A stretch of DNA of 64,000 nt from Paractinoplanes rishiriensis (GTDB lineage Bacteria; Actinomycetota; Actinomycetes; Mycobacteriales; Micromonosporaceae), in contig NZ_BOMV01000069.1 in assembly GCF_016862375.1 (NCBI RefSeq), positions 62,001 through 126,000 on the forward strand. The letters are read 5' to 3'. Positions 8,489 through 17,482 of this stretch are shown one piece after another (position 1 is the first letter of the stretch; each line of letters opens with the position of its first letter). Made by a program: the position numbers and the translations under genes. Under the pieces are notes generated by a model. That model saw only the letters and a program-made list of their open reading frames with translations, searched no databases and was not told where the DNA came from.

Positions 8489-8901
8489 ACCGCTCTCGCC
8501 CCTCCCCCGCGGGTGGTCGGATGGCCGTCCGCCTCCACCCGGCGCTGCTGCGCCTCGGTGACCGCGGTGGTCAGGGCATCGTGGACCTGGTCGGTGCGCT
8601 GCGCGGCGGTGCCGTCAGTGCTGTCGAACGCGACCGCGACCTTGGCGGCCGCCGCGGCCAGAATCCGGGCGGCGTCCATGTAGGCCACGATGTTGGCGCT
8701 CGACGCCTGAAGGCTCTGCGCATAGCGGGTCTTGGCGGCATGCACGCCGCCGCCCGCATTACCCGCGCCGAACCGCACGCCCCCGGACAGGTCCACACTG
8801 GCCCGTGAATAGCCGCTCTCGAGCGTCCGACTTGTATCGTCCTGGACCCTGTTAGCGAAGTTGTCCAGTCCCTCGGTCTCGACGCGCACCCCGTCGCCCA
8901 C
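8485..8901 (-). CDS. WXG100/EspC-like small type VII protein
   Basis: A 138-residue, mostly helical protein (VRVETEGLDNFANRVQDDTSRTL then AAKTRYAQSLQASSANIVAYMDAARILAAAAAKVA) that fits the two-helix EspC/WXG100-like group. It contains no tryptophan, so the defining WxG turn is absent and the assignment relies on length, helix pattern and position. It heads an overlapping minus-strand operon with the PPE-like protein and mycosin, the usual place for a secreted partner protein. GTG 8901 is the only sensible start. Confidence 0.6.
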   Translation of the reverse strand: MGDGVRVETEGLDNFANRVQDDTSRTLESGYSRASVDLSGGVRFGAGNAGGGVHAAKTRYAQSLQASSANIVAYMDAARILAAAAAKVAVAFDSTDGTAAQRTDQVHDALTTAVTEAQQRRVEADGHPTTRGGGARAV

Positions 8902-8976
8902 GACCGCCTCCCCGTAGCGTCGTCGTCTTTAACGCCACGAGGGTAGCGACACCTGTCGACCTGGCGATACCCCGTG

Positions 8977-10068
8977 TCAGGTCAGGCGGGCCACCGCGGC
9001 CGCCACTCGCTCATCGGTGGCGGTCAATGCGATGCGCACCTGCCGCGCCGCCGCCGGCCCGTAGAAAGCGCCCGGAGCTGCCAAAATGCCGCGCTCGGCG
9101 AGCCAGTCGACGGTCTGCCAGCAGTCCTCGCCGCGGGTCGCCCAGAGGTAGAGACCGGCCTCCGAATGGCTGATCTCAAAACCAGCCTTGACCAGACCGG
9201 TACGCAACGAGTCGCGCCGGGCGGCGTACCGCTCGCGCTGCTCGTCGACGTGGATCTCGTCGGACAGCGCGGCGATCATCGCGGCCTGCACCGGGGCCGG
9301 CACGATCATGCCGGCGTGCTTGCGGACCGCGAGCAGGCGGCCGATCAGGGCCGGGTCGCCGCCGAGGAAGCCGGCCCGGTAGCCGGCCAGGTTGGAGCGC
9401 TTGGACAGCGAGTGCACGGACAACACGCCGGTGTAGTCGCCGCCGGTCACCGCGTCGTCGAGTACCGACACCGGCCGGGTCTGGAAGCCGAGAGCGAGGT
9501 AACACTCGTCACTGACCACCATGGCGCCGCGCTCGCGGGCCCAGTCGACCACCTTGCGCAGGTGCTCGGCGGGCAGCACCCGGCCGGTCGGGTTGGACGG
9601 TGAGTTGATCCAGACGAGCTTCACCCGGGGGTCTGGCCCCAGCGCGGTGAGCGAGTCGGACCGCACCACGGTCGCGCCGGCCAGCAGGGCGCCGACCTCG
9701 TACGTCGGATAGCACACCGACGGGATCACCACGACGTCGCCGGCGCCCACCCCGAGCAGGGTGGGCAGCCAGGCGACCAGTTCCTTGGAACCGATGGTGG
9801 GCAGCACGCCCAGCTCGCCGGACGCGGCGCAGGCCCGGGCCAGCCAGCCGGCGATGGCCGCACGTAGCGCCGGCGTGCCCGCGGTCAGCGGATAGCCGGG
9901 CGCGTCCGACGCCTCGGCCAGCGCACGCCGGATCAGCGCCGGAACCGGGTCGACCGGCGTGCCGACCGACAGGTCGACGATGCCGTCCGGGTGCGCCGCG
10001 GCCCTGGTCTTCGCCGGCTCCAGCAGGTCCCAGGGGAAGTCCGGAAGGGCCGGCGCGGCTGCGCTCAG
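8977..10068 (-). CDS. dapC: succinyldiaminopimelate transaminase
   Basis: This 363-residue fold-type I PLP aminotransferase matches actinobacterial DapC, which converts N-succinyl-2-amino-6-ketopimelate to N-succinyl-LL-diaminopimelate in the lysine/peptidoglycan pathway. Recognisable parts are [12 protein letters not shown] at the N-terminus, [22 protein letters not shown], the [10 protein letters not shown] strand and the PLP lysine in [18 protein letters not shown]. No ATG, GTG or TTG gives the right N-terminus. CTG 10068 does, and its last two bases are the first two of the fdxA stop codon. I therefore annotate a coupled CTG start. It forms an operon with fdxA, a pairing common in actinobacteria. 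Confidence 0.88.
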   Translation of the reverse strand: MSAAAPALPDFPWDLLEPAKTRAAAHPDGIVDLSVGTPVDPVPALIRRALAEASDAPGYPLTAGTPALRAAIAGWLARACAASGELGVLPTIGSKELVAWLPTLLGVGAGDVVVIPSVCYPTYEVGALLAGATVVRSDSLTALGPDPRVKLVWINSPSNPTGRVLPAEHLRKVVDWARERGAMVVSDECYLALGFQTRPVSVLDDAVTGGDYTGVLSVHSLSKRSNLAGYRAGFLGGDPALIGRLLAVRKHAGMIVPAPVQAAMIAALSDEIHVDEQRERYAARRDSLRTGLVKAGFEISHSEAGLYLWATRGEDCWQTVDWLAERGILAAPGAFYGPAAARQVRIALTATDERVAAAVARLT

Positions 10069-10391
10069 TGCGAGTCCCCGCGCGGCGGCTGACCGGCCAC
10101 GAACGTCGTGTCCTTGTCGATCTTGCCGACCTTGGACGCGCCACCCGGCGAACCGAGGTCCTCGAAGAACTCGTAGTTCGCGTTCGTGTAGTCCTTCCAC
10201 TGCTCCGGGACGTCGTCCTCGTAGAAGATCGCCTCGACCGGGCAGACCGGCTCACAGGCCCCGCAGTCGACGCACTCATCGGGGTGGATGTAGAGCATCC
10301 GGTTGCCCTCGTAGATGCAGTCGACCGGGCATTCCTCGATGCATGCCTTGTCGAGCACATCGACGCACGGCTCAGCGATGATGTAGGTCAC
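10065..10391 (-). CDS. fdxA: seven-iron ferredoxin
   Basis: A 108-residue 3Fe-4S/4Fe-4S ferredoxin with cysteines at 9, 17, 21 and 25 ([19 protein letters not shown]) and 40, 43, 46 and 50 ([11 protein letters not shown]). It acts as a cytosolic low-potential electron carrier. The GTG start at 10391 has a strong Shine-Dalgarno (GGAGGGG) about eight bases upstream. Its stop overlaps the dapC start. The gene is divergent from the acetyltransferase at 10475, so the 83-bp gap must hold promoters for both. Confidence 0.93.
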   Translation of the reverse strand: MTYIIAEPCVDVLDKACIEECPVDCIYEGNRMLYIHPDECVDCGACEPVCPVEAIFYEDDVPEQWKDYTNANYEFFEDLGSPGGASKVGKIDKDTTFVAGQPPRGDSH

Positions 10392-10474
10392 GGGTCTTTC
10401 CCCTCCAAAGCCACGCCGGAAGAACAGCCGGCGACAATTGCAGAGCCTAGTATCTCCGCCGGAGGAGGTGACAC

Positions 10475-11440
10475 GTGCTCCGTCGGCAGGATGTGGGACA
10501 CCGGGTGGTGGTACGCCGGATTGTAGGCGCCACCCAGGAACGCACGCTGTATTCGGATGCACTGGGCGAGCTTGTCGACCTCACCGAGACGGATCTCACT
10601 ATCGCCACCGCGAAGGGCATGGTGCGGGTGCCGCTGCAGGAGGTGCACCGGGCCAAACGGGTGCCGGCGGCCCGTCGCCCACCAGCCTCCGACGTGGTGG
10701 CGCTCGAACTCGCCGCCAACGATGCCTGGCCCGCACCGATCCAGTCCCGGCTGGGCGGCTGGATCCTGCGGGCGGCCGGCAACTGGACCGGCCGGGCCAA
10801 CTCCGCGCTGGCCGTGGGCGACCCGGACCGCACGCTTGAGGCCGCCATCGACGGTGTCGAGCAGTGGTACCGCGATCACGGTCAGCATCCACTGATCAAC
10901 GCGCCGATGCCGCTGGCCGCACCGGTGAACGCGGCGCTGGACCAGCGCGGCTGGACGTCCCGGCCGCTCACCCTGGTGCAGACCGCGTCGCTGACCCGGC
11001 TGCTCGCCGAGATGCCGGCCCGCGGTGACCTGCCGCCGGTCGACCTGGCCGACGCGCCGTCCGACGACTGGTACGCCATGGTGGCCGAGCACAAGGGCAC
11101 CCTGCCGGCCGCCGCGGTGCGCATCCTCACCGGCGTACCCGGCCTGGTCTTCGCGCACGTGCGGGACGCCGACGGGAGCCTGCTAGCGGTGGCCCGCGGC
11201 GCGGTGACCGGCCCGGACCGCTGGCTCGGCATCTCGCTGCTGCAGACCGCGCCGGCCGCACGCCGGCGCGGCATCGCCCGGCAGGTGACCGGCGAGCTGG
11301 CCCGGTGGGCGGCGCAGCACGGCAGCCACCGGGCCTACCTGCAGGTGGAGGAGCGGAACACGGCGGCCGTCGGGTTGTACGGCCGGCTGGGCTTCAGCAC
11401 GCACCACACATACCTGACCCGCGAAGCGCCCCCGGCCTAG
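10475..11440 (+). CDS. GNAT-family N-acetyltransferase
   Basis: A 321-residue protein. The N-terminal ~80 residues form a small strand-rich domain ([28 protein letters not shown]). The C-terminal half is a GNAT domain with the acetyl-CoA motif [21 protein letters not shown] and the following [21 protein letters not shown] long middle part could be a degenerate second GNAT fold. The acceptor is unknown. GTG 10475 follows a strong GGAGGAGG at 10460-10467. It is transcribed away from fdxA. Confidence 0.82.
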   Translation: MLRRQDVGHRVVVRRIVGATQERTLYSDALGELVDLTETDLTIATAKGMVRVPLQEVHRAKRVPAARRPPASDVVALELAANDAWPAPIQSRLGGWILRAAGNWTGRANSALAVGDPDRTLEAAIDGVEQWYRDHGQHPLINAPMPLAAPVNAALDQRGWTSRPLTLVQTASLTRLLAEMPARGDLPPVDLADAPSDDWYAMVAEHKGTLPAAAVRILTGVPGLVFAHVRDADGSLLAVARGAVTGPDRWLGISLLQTAPAARRRGIARQVTGELARWAAQHGSHRAYLQVEERNTAAVGLYGRLGFSTHHTYLTREAPPA

Positions 11441-11444
11441 AGCG

Positions 11445-11516
11445 CTTCCGGGTCCTGGACTTCGGGCTCCGACCGTGACCAAAGGTTCCGCAGCGGGCCG
11501 AACTCGACCCCGGAAG
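11445..11516. terminator. inverted repeat between convergent genes
   Basis: CTTCCGGGTC (11445-11454) pairs with GACCCCGGAAG (11506-11516) apart from one bulged base. It sits between the ends of two convergent genes. It could terminate both transcripts, but there is no T-tract. Confidence 0.4.
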
Positions 11517-11520
11517 CTGT

Positions 11521-11991
11521 CTAGCGGCGGACCACCTTGCGCGGTTTGACGGTTGCGGTTTTCGCGTACGCGGCCAGCGAGCGCGACCGGTAGTCGCGGC
11601 CGAGCACCACGGCGATCCAGTAGCCGAGCAGCGTGCCCGCGATGGTGAAGCCGGCGTACAGCCAGACCTGGAAGAAGAAGTCGCCGGCGCCGCTGGCGAA
11701 CGGCTGGCCGCCGCTGATGAACGGTCCGACCAGGACGGTCAGCAGCAGGCCGCCGACCGCGCCGCCGACCACGTCCGGCAGCAGCCAGCCGGACGGGCGT
11801 TTGCGCTGGCAGGCGACGAAGGTATAGCCGGCCAGCAGCAGACCGAGCACGGCGAACATGATGATGGTGGCACGGCTCTCGGCCTGGTCGTTACCGTCGA
11901 AGCCGAGGCGAATGATCAGGCGGGCTGCCACGTTGATGGCGAACAAGCCGACCGCCAGCGCGGCGGGCGGGAACCAGCGCTGATGCCTCAT
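11521..11991 (-). CDS. four-helix integral membrane protein of unknown function
   Basis: A 156-residue protein with about four membrane helices (PPAALAVGLFAINVAARL, TIIMFAVLGLLLAGYTFVA, VVGGAVGGLLLTVLVGPF and VWLYAGFTIAGTLLGYWIAV) and a basic C-terminus (KTATVKPRKVVRR). ATG 11991 follows GGAGGA closely. Position 22 bp after the VanW gene on the same strand suggests cotranscription. I do not recognise the family. Confidence 0.6.
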   Translation of the reverse strand: MRHQRWFPPAALAVGLFAINVAARLIIRLGFDGNDQAESRATIIMFAVLGLLLAGYTFVACQRKRPSGWLLPDVVGGAVGGLLLTVLVGPFISGGQPFASGAGDFFFQVWLYAGFTIAGTLLGYWIAVVLGRDYRSRSLAAYAKTATVKPRKVVRR

Positions 11992-12013
11992 GTGTCCTCC
12001 CCGGGACATTTCC

Positions 12014-13804
12014 CTACGGCGTCGCGCCCCGTTTCGGCGTCGCGCCGCACACGAATCGTGGCTCGGGATCGTAACGCCAGGTGAACCTCTGACGCTCGAC
12101 CTCACGGCTATCTTTGCGGATGACGCGCCACGCATCCTGGGTGAAACCTGGGAGTCCGCTGCTAGTTAGGCAGCGCGGCCCGGCCGGCCGGTGCACGGTC
12201 GCCGGGCTGGTCGGCCGGCGCCGCGGCCCGTATTCGGTCACGACGCTGTCGTAGAGCCGGGTGCCCCACATCGCGACGGTCACCGAGCGGCCCGTGGTGG
12301 CGGTGTCGATCAGGATTCCGTACGGGGTCGTGTTGCGGAACTTCAGATCCAGGGTCGGGTAGAAGATCGTCGACTCGATGACCGCCGGGTAGCGACTGAA
12401 ATAGAACGAATGTGGCTTGTGCTCGATGTCCTCGAGGCCGGCGTAGTAGGCGGCGTTGAACAGCGTGGTGGCGAACTGGGAGGCACCCCCGCCGACGCCG
12501 GGTTCGAGCCGGCCGCCGACGATGACCGGGGCGTCCCGGTAGCCGGCCGCGTAGTTGCGCTCGCCGGTGTGCGCGTTCAGCGAAAAGGTCTCGCCGGGAC
12601 GCACGATCGCGCCGTCCACGCGGGCCGCGATGGTGACGATGTTCTGGCTGCGCGGAGACCGGCGGCCGCCGGTGAAATAGGTGGTGAAGGTGGCGACCGG
12701 CTCGCGGATGCCGAGCGCGGCAAGGTCGGCGTCGGCGGAGCCCGGATCGGTGCGGCGCAGGATGCCGGTGACCTCGCGGGGTGCGGGCTCGCGCAGCACC
12801 GGGAGCAGGTCGGCCGCGAGGCGCTCCAGATCGACGGACTCCCCGCCGACCCGTGCGACCGTCCGGACCTCCGGGTCCGGCTGTGGTCTCTCCGCGGGCC
12901 GCGCCCGGTCATCCGGGCCGGTCTTCGTTGGACGCGGCTGGCCCTCCGCGGCGCCCGGGGGCGGCGCCGCGATCCGGGCCGTCCGTGGTGGCGTGCGCAG
13001 GGTGGCCAGGCGGTCGGCGGCGGCGCCGCCGAGCCGGCGCGGGTCGATTACGGGGGTCAGGCGGCCCGACGGGTCGGCGCGGAAGACCAGGCTGCGGGCG
13101 ATGGCGTCGCGGGACAGGCGGGCCTTGGCGCGGCCGGCGCGGACGGTGACCGACGCCGCCACGGCCGGCCGGGCCACGTCGTCGATCAGGGCGTCCACCT
13201 CGGCGGCGGTTGTCGCGGGGGTGCGGGTGACCAGCGGCACGTCCGCGGCCGCGCCCACCGGCCAGGCGTGCCGGATCTGCCGGATGGCCAGGTCGACGTC
13301 CAGGTCGAGGCCGGCTCGTGGGTAGGTCGGGCGCGGCTCGCGACCGGCGAAGGTGATGGCGGGCGGGCGCACGGTGACGCGGCCGGGGTTCAGGCGGGCG
13401 CGCAGGGCCGACTCCAGGCGGGCGCGGTCGACCAGCACGACCGGCGGTACCTCGTGATGGCCGATCAGACTGAGCCGGCCGCGTATCGCCCGGCCCACCG
13501 ACAGGGCCACCTCGACCCGCAGACCCACCTCGGTCGCGGCCAGTTCGACCGGGTGGCCGTCCAGGCGCAGGCGCACCGGGTGGTGGCCGTGCCGGGTCAG
13601 GTGCTCGCGCAGGCGGTGTTCGGCGTCGTTGCGGGCCAGGCCGCCGAGGTCGACGCCGAGGATCCGGGTGCCGCGCGGGAGGTCGCCGTTCACCGCCCAG
13701 GCGCCGAGGCCGAGCAACGTGCACAGGACGGTGGCCAGCGCGCCGACCAGCACCGCACGGCGGACGTCGAGCCTTTCGGCGGACCGTGGGGTAATCGACG
13801 TCAC
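12014..13804 (-). CDS. VanW family protein with peptidoglycan-binding-like repeats
   Basis: A 596-residue exported, membrane-anchored protein. An N-terminal anchor (AVLVGALATVLCTLLGLGAWAV) is followed by two YoaR-like putative peptidoglycan-binding domains (GVDLGGLARNDAEHRLREHL and a second between about 200 and 350). Between these is a Pro-rich, disordered linker (about 285-325). The C-terminal VanW domain contains RSQNIVTIAARVDGAIVRPGETFSLN and GGGASQFATTLFNAAYYAGL. VanW proteins are linked to cell-wall biology and in some operons to glycopeptide resistance; the activity is unproven. GTG 13804 is the start. It precedes the membrane protein at 11991. Confidence 0.85.
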   Translation of the reverse strand: MTSITPRSAERLDVRRAVLVGALATVLCTLLGLGAWAVNGDLPRGTRILGVDLGGLARNDAEHRLREHLTRHGHHPVRLRLDGHPVELAATEVGLRVEVALSVGRAIRGRLSLIGHHEVPPVVLVDRARLESALRARLNPGRVTVRPPAITFAGREPRPTYPRAGLDLDVDLAIRQIRHAWPVGAAADVPLVTRTPATTAAEVDALIDDVARPAVAASVTVRAGRAKARLSRDAIARSLVFRADPSGRLTPVIDPRRLGGAAADRLATLRTPPRTARIAAPPPGAAEGQPRPTKTGPDDRARPAERPQPDPEVRTVARVGGESVDLERLAADLLPVLREPAPREVTGILRRTDPGSADADLAALGIREPVATFTTYFTGGRRSPRSQNIVTIAARVDGAIVRPGETFSLNAHTGERNYAAGYRDAPVIVGGRLEPGVGGGASQFATTLFNAAYYAGLEDIEHKPHSFYFSRYPAVIESTIFYPTLDLKFRNTTPYGILIDTATTGRSVTVAMWGTRLYDSVVTEYGPRRRPTSPATVHRPAGPRCLTSSGLPGFTQDAWRVIRKDSREVERQRFTWRYDPEPRFVCGATPKRGATP

Positions 13805-13832
13805 ACCTTCGGAAACGAGCCCTGGGGCTCGG

Positions 13833-14450
13833 TCAGCGCGACACCCCTCTCAAGATCATCCGATAGGCGTACACCGCAAAGCTCAAGCTCCCGGCCAGGA
13901 TCATCACCATGGCCACCCAGTCGTCGCCGCCAAGCAGGTAGTCGCCCTCGGGGGTGCGGGTGCCGGCCGCGAACATCATCAGCAGCGTCCACAGCGCCCA
14001 CGGCGGGCCCAGCGCCCAGCGGCGGCCGGTGGTGCCGACCGCGAACCAGGCGATCAGGTAGTTGGCCACCACCGCGAAGAGAATCCCCAGCCCGATCACC
14101 GGACCCCGGCCGGAGCCGATCGACGCACCGCCCCAGATCGAGACGAAGTCACCGGCCCGCAGCGGGGTGAGAAACAGTTCGAGGACCCCGGTCACGATGG
14201 TCGCGACGATCGAGACCACCACGCCGGCCACCCGGATCAGCGGATCCCAGCCCGCCCACGGCGGCCGGGGCGGGGTAGGCGGGCCGGTCGGCTCGGCGTC
14301 CGGACCGCCCGCCGACCCGGCAGCCTCGGCGCCCACGATCCCGGTCGGCTCGGTCTGCTCCAACGCCGGCGGCCCTACCTGCGGAGACTGGGCCTGCGGA
14401 GACTGGGCCTGCGGTGGGTGGCCGGTCGCGTCGGCCTCGGCGCGGCTCAT
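13833..14450 (-). CDS. membrane protein downstream of mshB, unknown function
   Basis: A 205-residue protein with a long Pro/Gln-rich N-terminal tail (about 1-65, including [11 protein letters not shown]) and four membrane helices ([51 protein letters not shown] and [22 protein letters not shown]). Its ATG overlaps the mshB stop (ATGA), so it is translated together with mshB. A similar membrane protein after mshB is common in actinobacteria, but no function is known to me. Confidence 0.7.
   Translation of the reverse strand: MSRAEADATGHPPQAQSPQAQSPQVGPPALEQTEPTGIVGAEAAGSAGGPDAEPTGPPTPPRPPWAGWDPLIRVAGVVVSIVATIVTGVLELFLTPLRAGDFVSIWGGASIGSGRGPVIGLGILFAVVANYLIAWFAVGTTGRRWALGPPWALWTLLMMFAAGTRTPEGDYLLGGDDWVAMVMILAGSLSFAVYAYRMILRGVSR
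14378..14414. repeat. 15-bp tandem repeat, 2.5 copies
   Basis: CCTGCGGAGACTGGG occurs at 14378-14392 and 14393-14407 and begins a third time at 14408. It is in frame in the membrane-protein gene and encodes the QAQSP repeat of its N-terminal tail. Confidence 0.85.
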
Positions 14451-15349
14451 CTGACGGCCGCGTCGGCTATCACGGGCCGGTCGGCGCCCAGGCCGCTGAA
14501 CAGGTCGCTCTCCCAGTTGTGCGGGCCCTCGCCGGGGCCGCGCTCGCCCTTGACCAGGCGAAAATATTCCACGCCCATGAACTCGCCGCCGAAGTCGCCA
14601 GCGATGCCGTACAGCCACGAGTTGTCCGGGATCTGGGTGGCGTGCGCGCGCATGGCAGCGACCTTCTGCTGGTAGTAGTCGGTGCCGTCGAGGCGGGCCG
14701 CGATCTCGTCGTCGCCGTGGCCGAACGGGAGGTCCTCCACCTTTTCCACGTCAGCGAACGGGTTGTCGTCGAGCTCGCGGAACGCCGCCATGCCCTCGCG
14801 CAGCACGCTCAGCGGCATGGCGGTCCAGTAGATCTTCTCCGGGGCGGCCGGACCGGCCAGCTCGGCCGCGCGCATCGCCACCCGGTGGGCCTGGATGTGG
14901 TCCGGATGGCCGTAGAAGCCGTTCTCGTCGTACGTGATCATGATTTGGGGTTGGATCTCCTGCATGATCTGCACCAGGTGAGCGGCTGCCTCGTCGACGT
15001 CGGCCTGCCAGAACGCCCGCGGGTGATCGTTGGTGGGCAGGCCCATCATGCCGGAGTCGCGGTAACGCCCGGCGCCGCCGAGGAGGCGGACGTCGGTCAC
15101 GCCGAGTGCGGCACAGGCCCGTTCGAGCTCGACCAGGCGGTAACCACCCAGTTGGTCGGCCTCGCCGGCGGCCAGCCGGGACAGCGCCGGCACATGGATC
15201 TCGCCCTCTTCGCCGAGCGTGCAGGTCACGAGCGTCACGTGCGCGCCGGAGGCGACGTAGTGGGCCATGGTGGCGCCGGTGCCGGTGACCTCGTCGTCGG
15301 GGTGGGCGTGCACCAACAGCAGGCGGCGGGCGGGCAGGGCGTCTGTCAC
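14447..15349 (-). CDS. mshB: mycothiol biosynthesis deacetylase MshB
   Basis: This 300-residue protein removes the acetyl group from N-acetyl-glucosaminyl-inositol, the second step of mycothiol synthesis in the cytosol. The zinc-site signature is [14 protein letters not shown] (His16, Asp18, Asp19) and the third ligand lies in [27 protein letters not shown] is also typical. GTG 15349 is chosen because TAGAGT lies seven bases upstream and it matches family length. Mycothiol is restricted to Actinobacteria, so this gene is strong evidence for the host phylum. A membrane protein overlaps its 3' end. Confidence 0.93.
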   Translation of the reverse strand: MTDALPARRLLLVHAHPDDEVTGTGATMAHYVASGAHVTLVTCTLGEEGEIHVPALSRLAAGEADQLGGYRLVELERACAALGVTDVRLLGGAGRYRDSGMMGLPTNDHPRAFWQADVDEAAAHLVQIMQEIQPQIMITYDENGFYGHPDHIQAHRVAMRAAELAGPAAPEKIYWTAMPLSVLREGMAAFRELDDNPFADVEKVEDLPFGHGDDEIAARLDGTDYYQQKVAAMRAHATQIPDNSWLYGIAGDFGGEFMGVEYFRLVKGERGPGEGPHNWESDLFSGLGADRPVIADAAVR

Positions 15350-15431
15350 GGCCGCAACTCTACGCGGGGGCACCGACAGCTTTCCCGAGCCGGGCTGCGA
15401 GTTTGCGGGGCGGAACGAGGCCGTGATCAGC

Positions 15432-15437
15432 GATGCT
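15432..15437 (+). promoter_or_regulatory. -10-like box of a leaderless promoter
   Basis: GATGCT lies six bases before GTG 15444, matching TANNNT except for the first base, and supports that start over the longer open frame. Confidence 0.4.
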
Positions 15438-15443
15438 GGGCAC

Positions 15444-17297
15444 GTGGACTACCCCGGACTCGCCGGTCGCACCGGTCACTTCAGCTACGGCGCGCCGCAC
15501 GCCGTGACGATCGGCGCGGACGGCGGCCGGGTGGCCTTCCTGCGCTCTTCCGGACCCGAGGATCCGGACGCCGCGCTGTGGGTGCTGACCGTCGCTTCCG
15601 CGACCGAGGCGCTGGTCGCGCCGGGACCCGTTCGGCGGTACGCGGTGGACCGCGACTGCCGGACCGCGGCGTTCGCCCGGGACGGCCGCCTGTTCCGCGC
15701 CGACCTGATCGGCGGCGGGGTCACCGAGGTGCCGACCGACCAGCCGGCCGAGGACCCGCGACCCGACCCGATCGGCCACCACATCGGGTACGTGACCGGC
15801 GCCGGCGGCTCGGCCTCGCTGCGGGTCGTCGGCCCGGACGGCGACCGCCTGCTGGCCGGCGAGCCCGGCACCGCCTGGCGCGAGCACGGCGGCACCGTCT
15901 CGTGGGGCGTGCCGGACCCGGCCGCGGTCCAGTTCGGCCGGTGTCGCGGCTGGTGGTGGGCGCCGGACGGCAGCCAGATCCTGGCGGCACGGACCGCCGG
16001 CGCGACCAGCCTGCACCTGCTCGACCTGGACGAGGGCTGGGTGGACGTGCACTGGGACCGCGAGACGTACCCGTACGTGGTCAATGTGCGCTGGGCCGAC
16101 GGCAGCGGCCCGCTGATCACCGTGCTGCGGCGGATGCAGCAGCACGGCCTGGTGCTGGCCATCGACCCGCGCACCGGCGAGACCCAGGTGCACGCCGAAC
16201 TGGCCGACTCGCGCTGGGTGGAACCGGTGGACGGCACCCCGAGGCACCTGCCGGACGGCCGGGTGCTGGTCGGCGGCGAACTGGCGCACGACGGCTTCGA
16301 CGCCCGCTGCCTGTTCGCCGACGGCAGCCTGCTCACCCCGCCCGGCCTGTACGTACGCCGGGTGGTCGGCACGCTGCCCCGCACCGGCGCCCCGTCCGGC
16401 GCGCCCGACCTGGTGGTGGAGGGCACCGACGGCGACCCGGCGGCCCAGTCGGTCTTCCGGGTGCGTACCTCTCTCGGCGGCGGCGGAGCGGAGGCCCGCA
16501 AGATCAGCGTGACCCCCGGCTGGCATCGGGCCGAGGCCGCCGGCGACGTGCTGGTCATCGACGGCACGGTGTGGCGCGCCGACGCCCGGGTCGCCACCCT
16601 GCGCTCGCACGTGGCGCCGCTGCCCTACCACCCGCAGCCCGTGCTCGAACGCGTCACCGACCGCCGGCTGCCGTCCGCGGTGCTGTATCCGGCCGGCTTC
16701 GTCGGCGGCTCGCGGATCCCGGTGCTGGTCACGCTCGGCGAGGGACCCGGCCACCAGCAGGTGGTGACCGACCCGGCGGCGTGGCAGGAGCGCCAGTGGT
16801 GGGCCGACGCCGGCTTCGCCGTCGTGAGCATCGACGGCCGGGGTACGCCCGGCGTGACGCCGAGCTTCGAGAAGGTGGTGCACCGCCGTCTGGCCGACGT
16901 GTCCCTGTCGGACCAGGTGGACGCCCTGCACACCCTGGTCGGGAAGCACCCCGACCTCGACCTGAGCAGGGTCTCCGTACGCGGCACCGGCCTGGGCGGC
17001 TGGCTGGCGGCGATGGCCGTGCTGCGCCGCCCGGAGGTCTTCCACCGCGCCGTGGCCCACCAGCCGATGACCGACTGGTCCGAGTTGCCGGCGCCGTTCG
17101 CGGAGCGTTACCTGGGCGACCCGGCGGACGCCGCGGACGTGTACGCCCACCACAGCCTGGCGGTGGCGGCGGCCGAGTCGGACCACTCCCGGCCGCTGTT
17201 GCTGGTGGGGGCACAGTTGCCAGGCATCACGTCGGTCCCGGAGGCATCCCTTGCGGAGGAGTTGGCCTTCCTCCGAGGAGAGCAGCTCGAAATCTAG
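15444..17297 (+). CDS. S9 prolyl-oligopeptidase-like protein lacking catalytic residues
   Basis: A 617-residue protein built like S9 serine peptidases: an N-terminal beta-propeller ([26 protein letters not shown] onward) and a C-terminal alpha/beta-hydrolase part from about residue 400. [17 protein letters not shown] and [23 protein letters not shown] are typical of the family. The nucleophile elbow, normally G-W-S-x-G-G, reads GTGLGGW with Gly516 in place of serine. The region that normally holds the acid (ADDNV-like) reads AQLPGITS, and the protein stops before the expected catalytic histidine. I infer a pseudo-peptidase or a decaying gene; the open, codon-biased frame favours a retained non-catalytic role. 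Confidence 0.8.
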   Translation: MDYPGLAGRTGHFSYGAPHAVTIGADGGRVAFLRSSGPEDPDAALWVLTVASATEALVAPGPVRRYAVDRDCRTAAFARDGRLFRADLIGGGVTEVPTDQPAEDPRPDPIGHHIGYVTGAGGSASLRVVGPDGDRLLAGEPGTAWREHGGTVSWGVPDPAAVQFGRCRGWWWAPDGSQILAARTAGATSLHLLDLDEGWVDVHWDRETYPYVVNVRWADGSGPLITVLRRMQQHGLVLAIDPRTGETQVHAELADSRWVEPVDGTPRHLPDGRVLVGGELAHDGFDARCLFADGSLLTPPGLYVRRVVGTLPRTGAPSGAPDLVVEGTDGDPAAQSVFRVRTSLGGGGAEARKISVTPGWHRAEAAGDVLVIDGTVWRADARVATLRSHVAPLPYHPQPVLERVTDRRLPSAVLYPAGFVGGSRIPVLVTLGEGPGHQQVVTDPAAWQERQWWADAGFAVVSIDGRGTPGVTPSFEKVVHRRLADVSLSDQVDALHTLVGKHPDLDLSRVSVRGTGLGGWLAAMAVLRRPEVFHRAVAHQPMTDWSELPAPFAERYLGDPADAADVYAHHSLAVAAAESDHSRPLLLVGAQLPGITSVPEASLAEELAFLRGEQLEI

Positions 17298-17470
17298 TCA
17301 CCATCCGGGTTCACGGTCTGCGTGCGACTCCGGGCCGTTGCGTCGACCTTGTGGAGCTGCCATTCGCCTGGAACAGCAGATGCACAAGATCCGGGTCGGG
17401 CGAACGCGTCGTCGCCACGGTCGAGCCGGCGGAGTTGCTGCCGCCGCGGTGAAGTGTCGTACCGGTCGCC
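17298..17470 (+). other. short intergenic stretch, no missing S9 tail found
   Basis: I read all three forward frames after the S9-like stop and found no segment resembling the expected GVTHM-type catalytic histidine region. The truncation is therefore not explained by a simple frameshift. Confidence 0.5.
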
Positions 17471-17476
17471 TAGGGT
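17471..17476 (+). promoter_or_regulatory. -10 box of a leaderless promoter (tldD)
   Basis: TAGGGT lies exactly six bases before ATG 17483. There is no Shine-Dalgarno, so the tldD-tldE transcript is probably leaderless. Confidence 0.6.
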
Positions 17477-17482
17477 CGGTGC

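Noticed and set aside
12191-14170. Very long plus-strand open frame opposite the VanW gene
   Set aside because: It is a GC-rich shadow frame. The minus strand carries a complete VanW domain and correct codon bias.
14414-17452. Thousand-codon plus-strand frame across mshB and the S9-like gene
   Set aside because: Arg/Gly/Pro-rich shadow translation spanning genes on both strands. No domain is seen.
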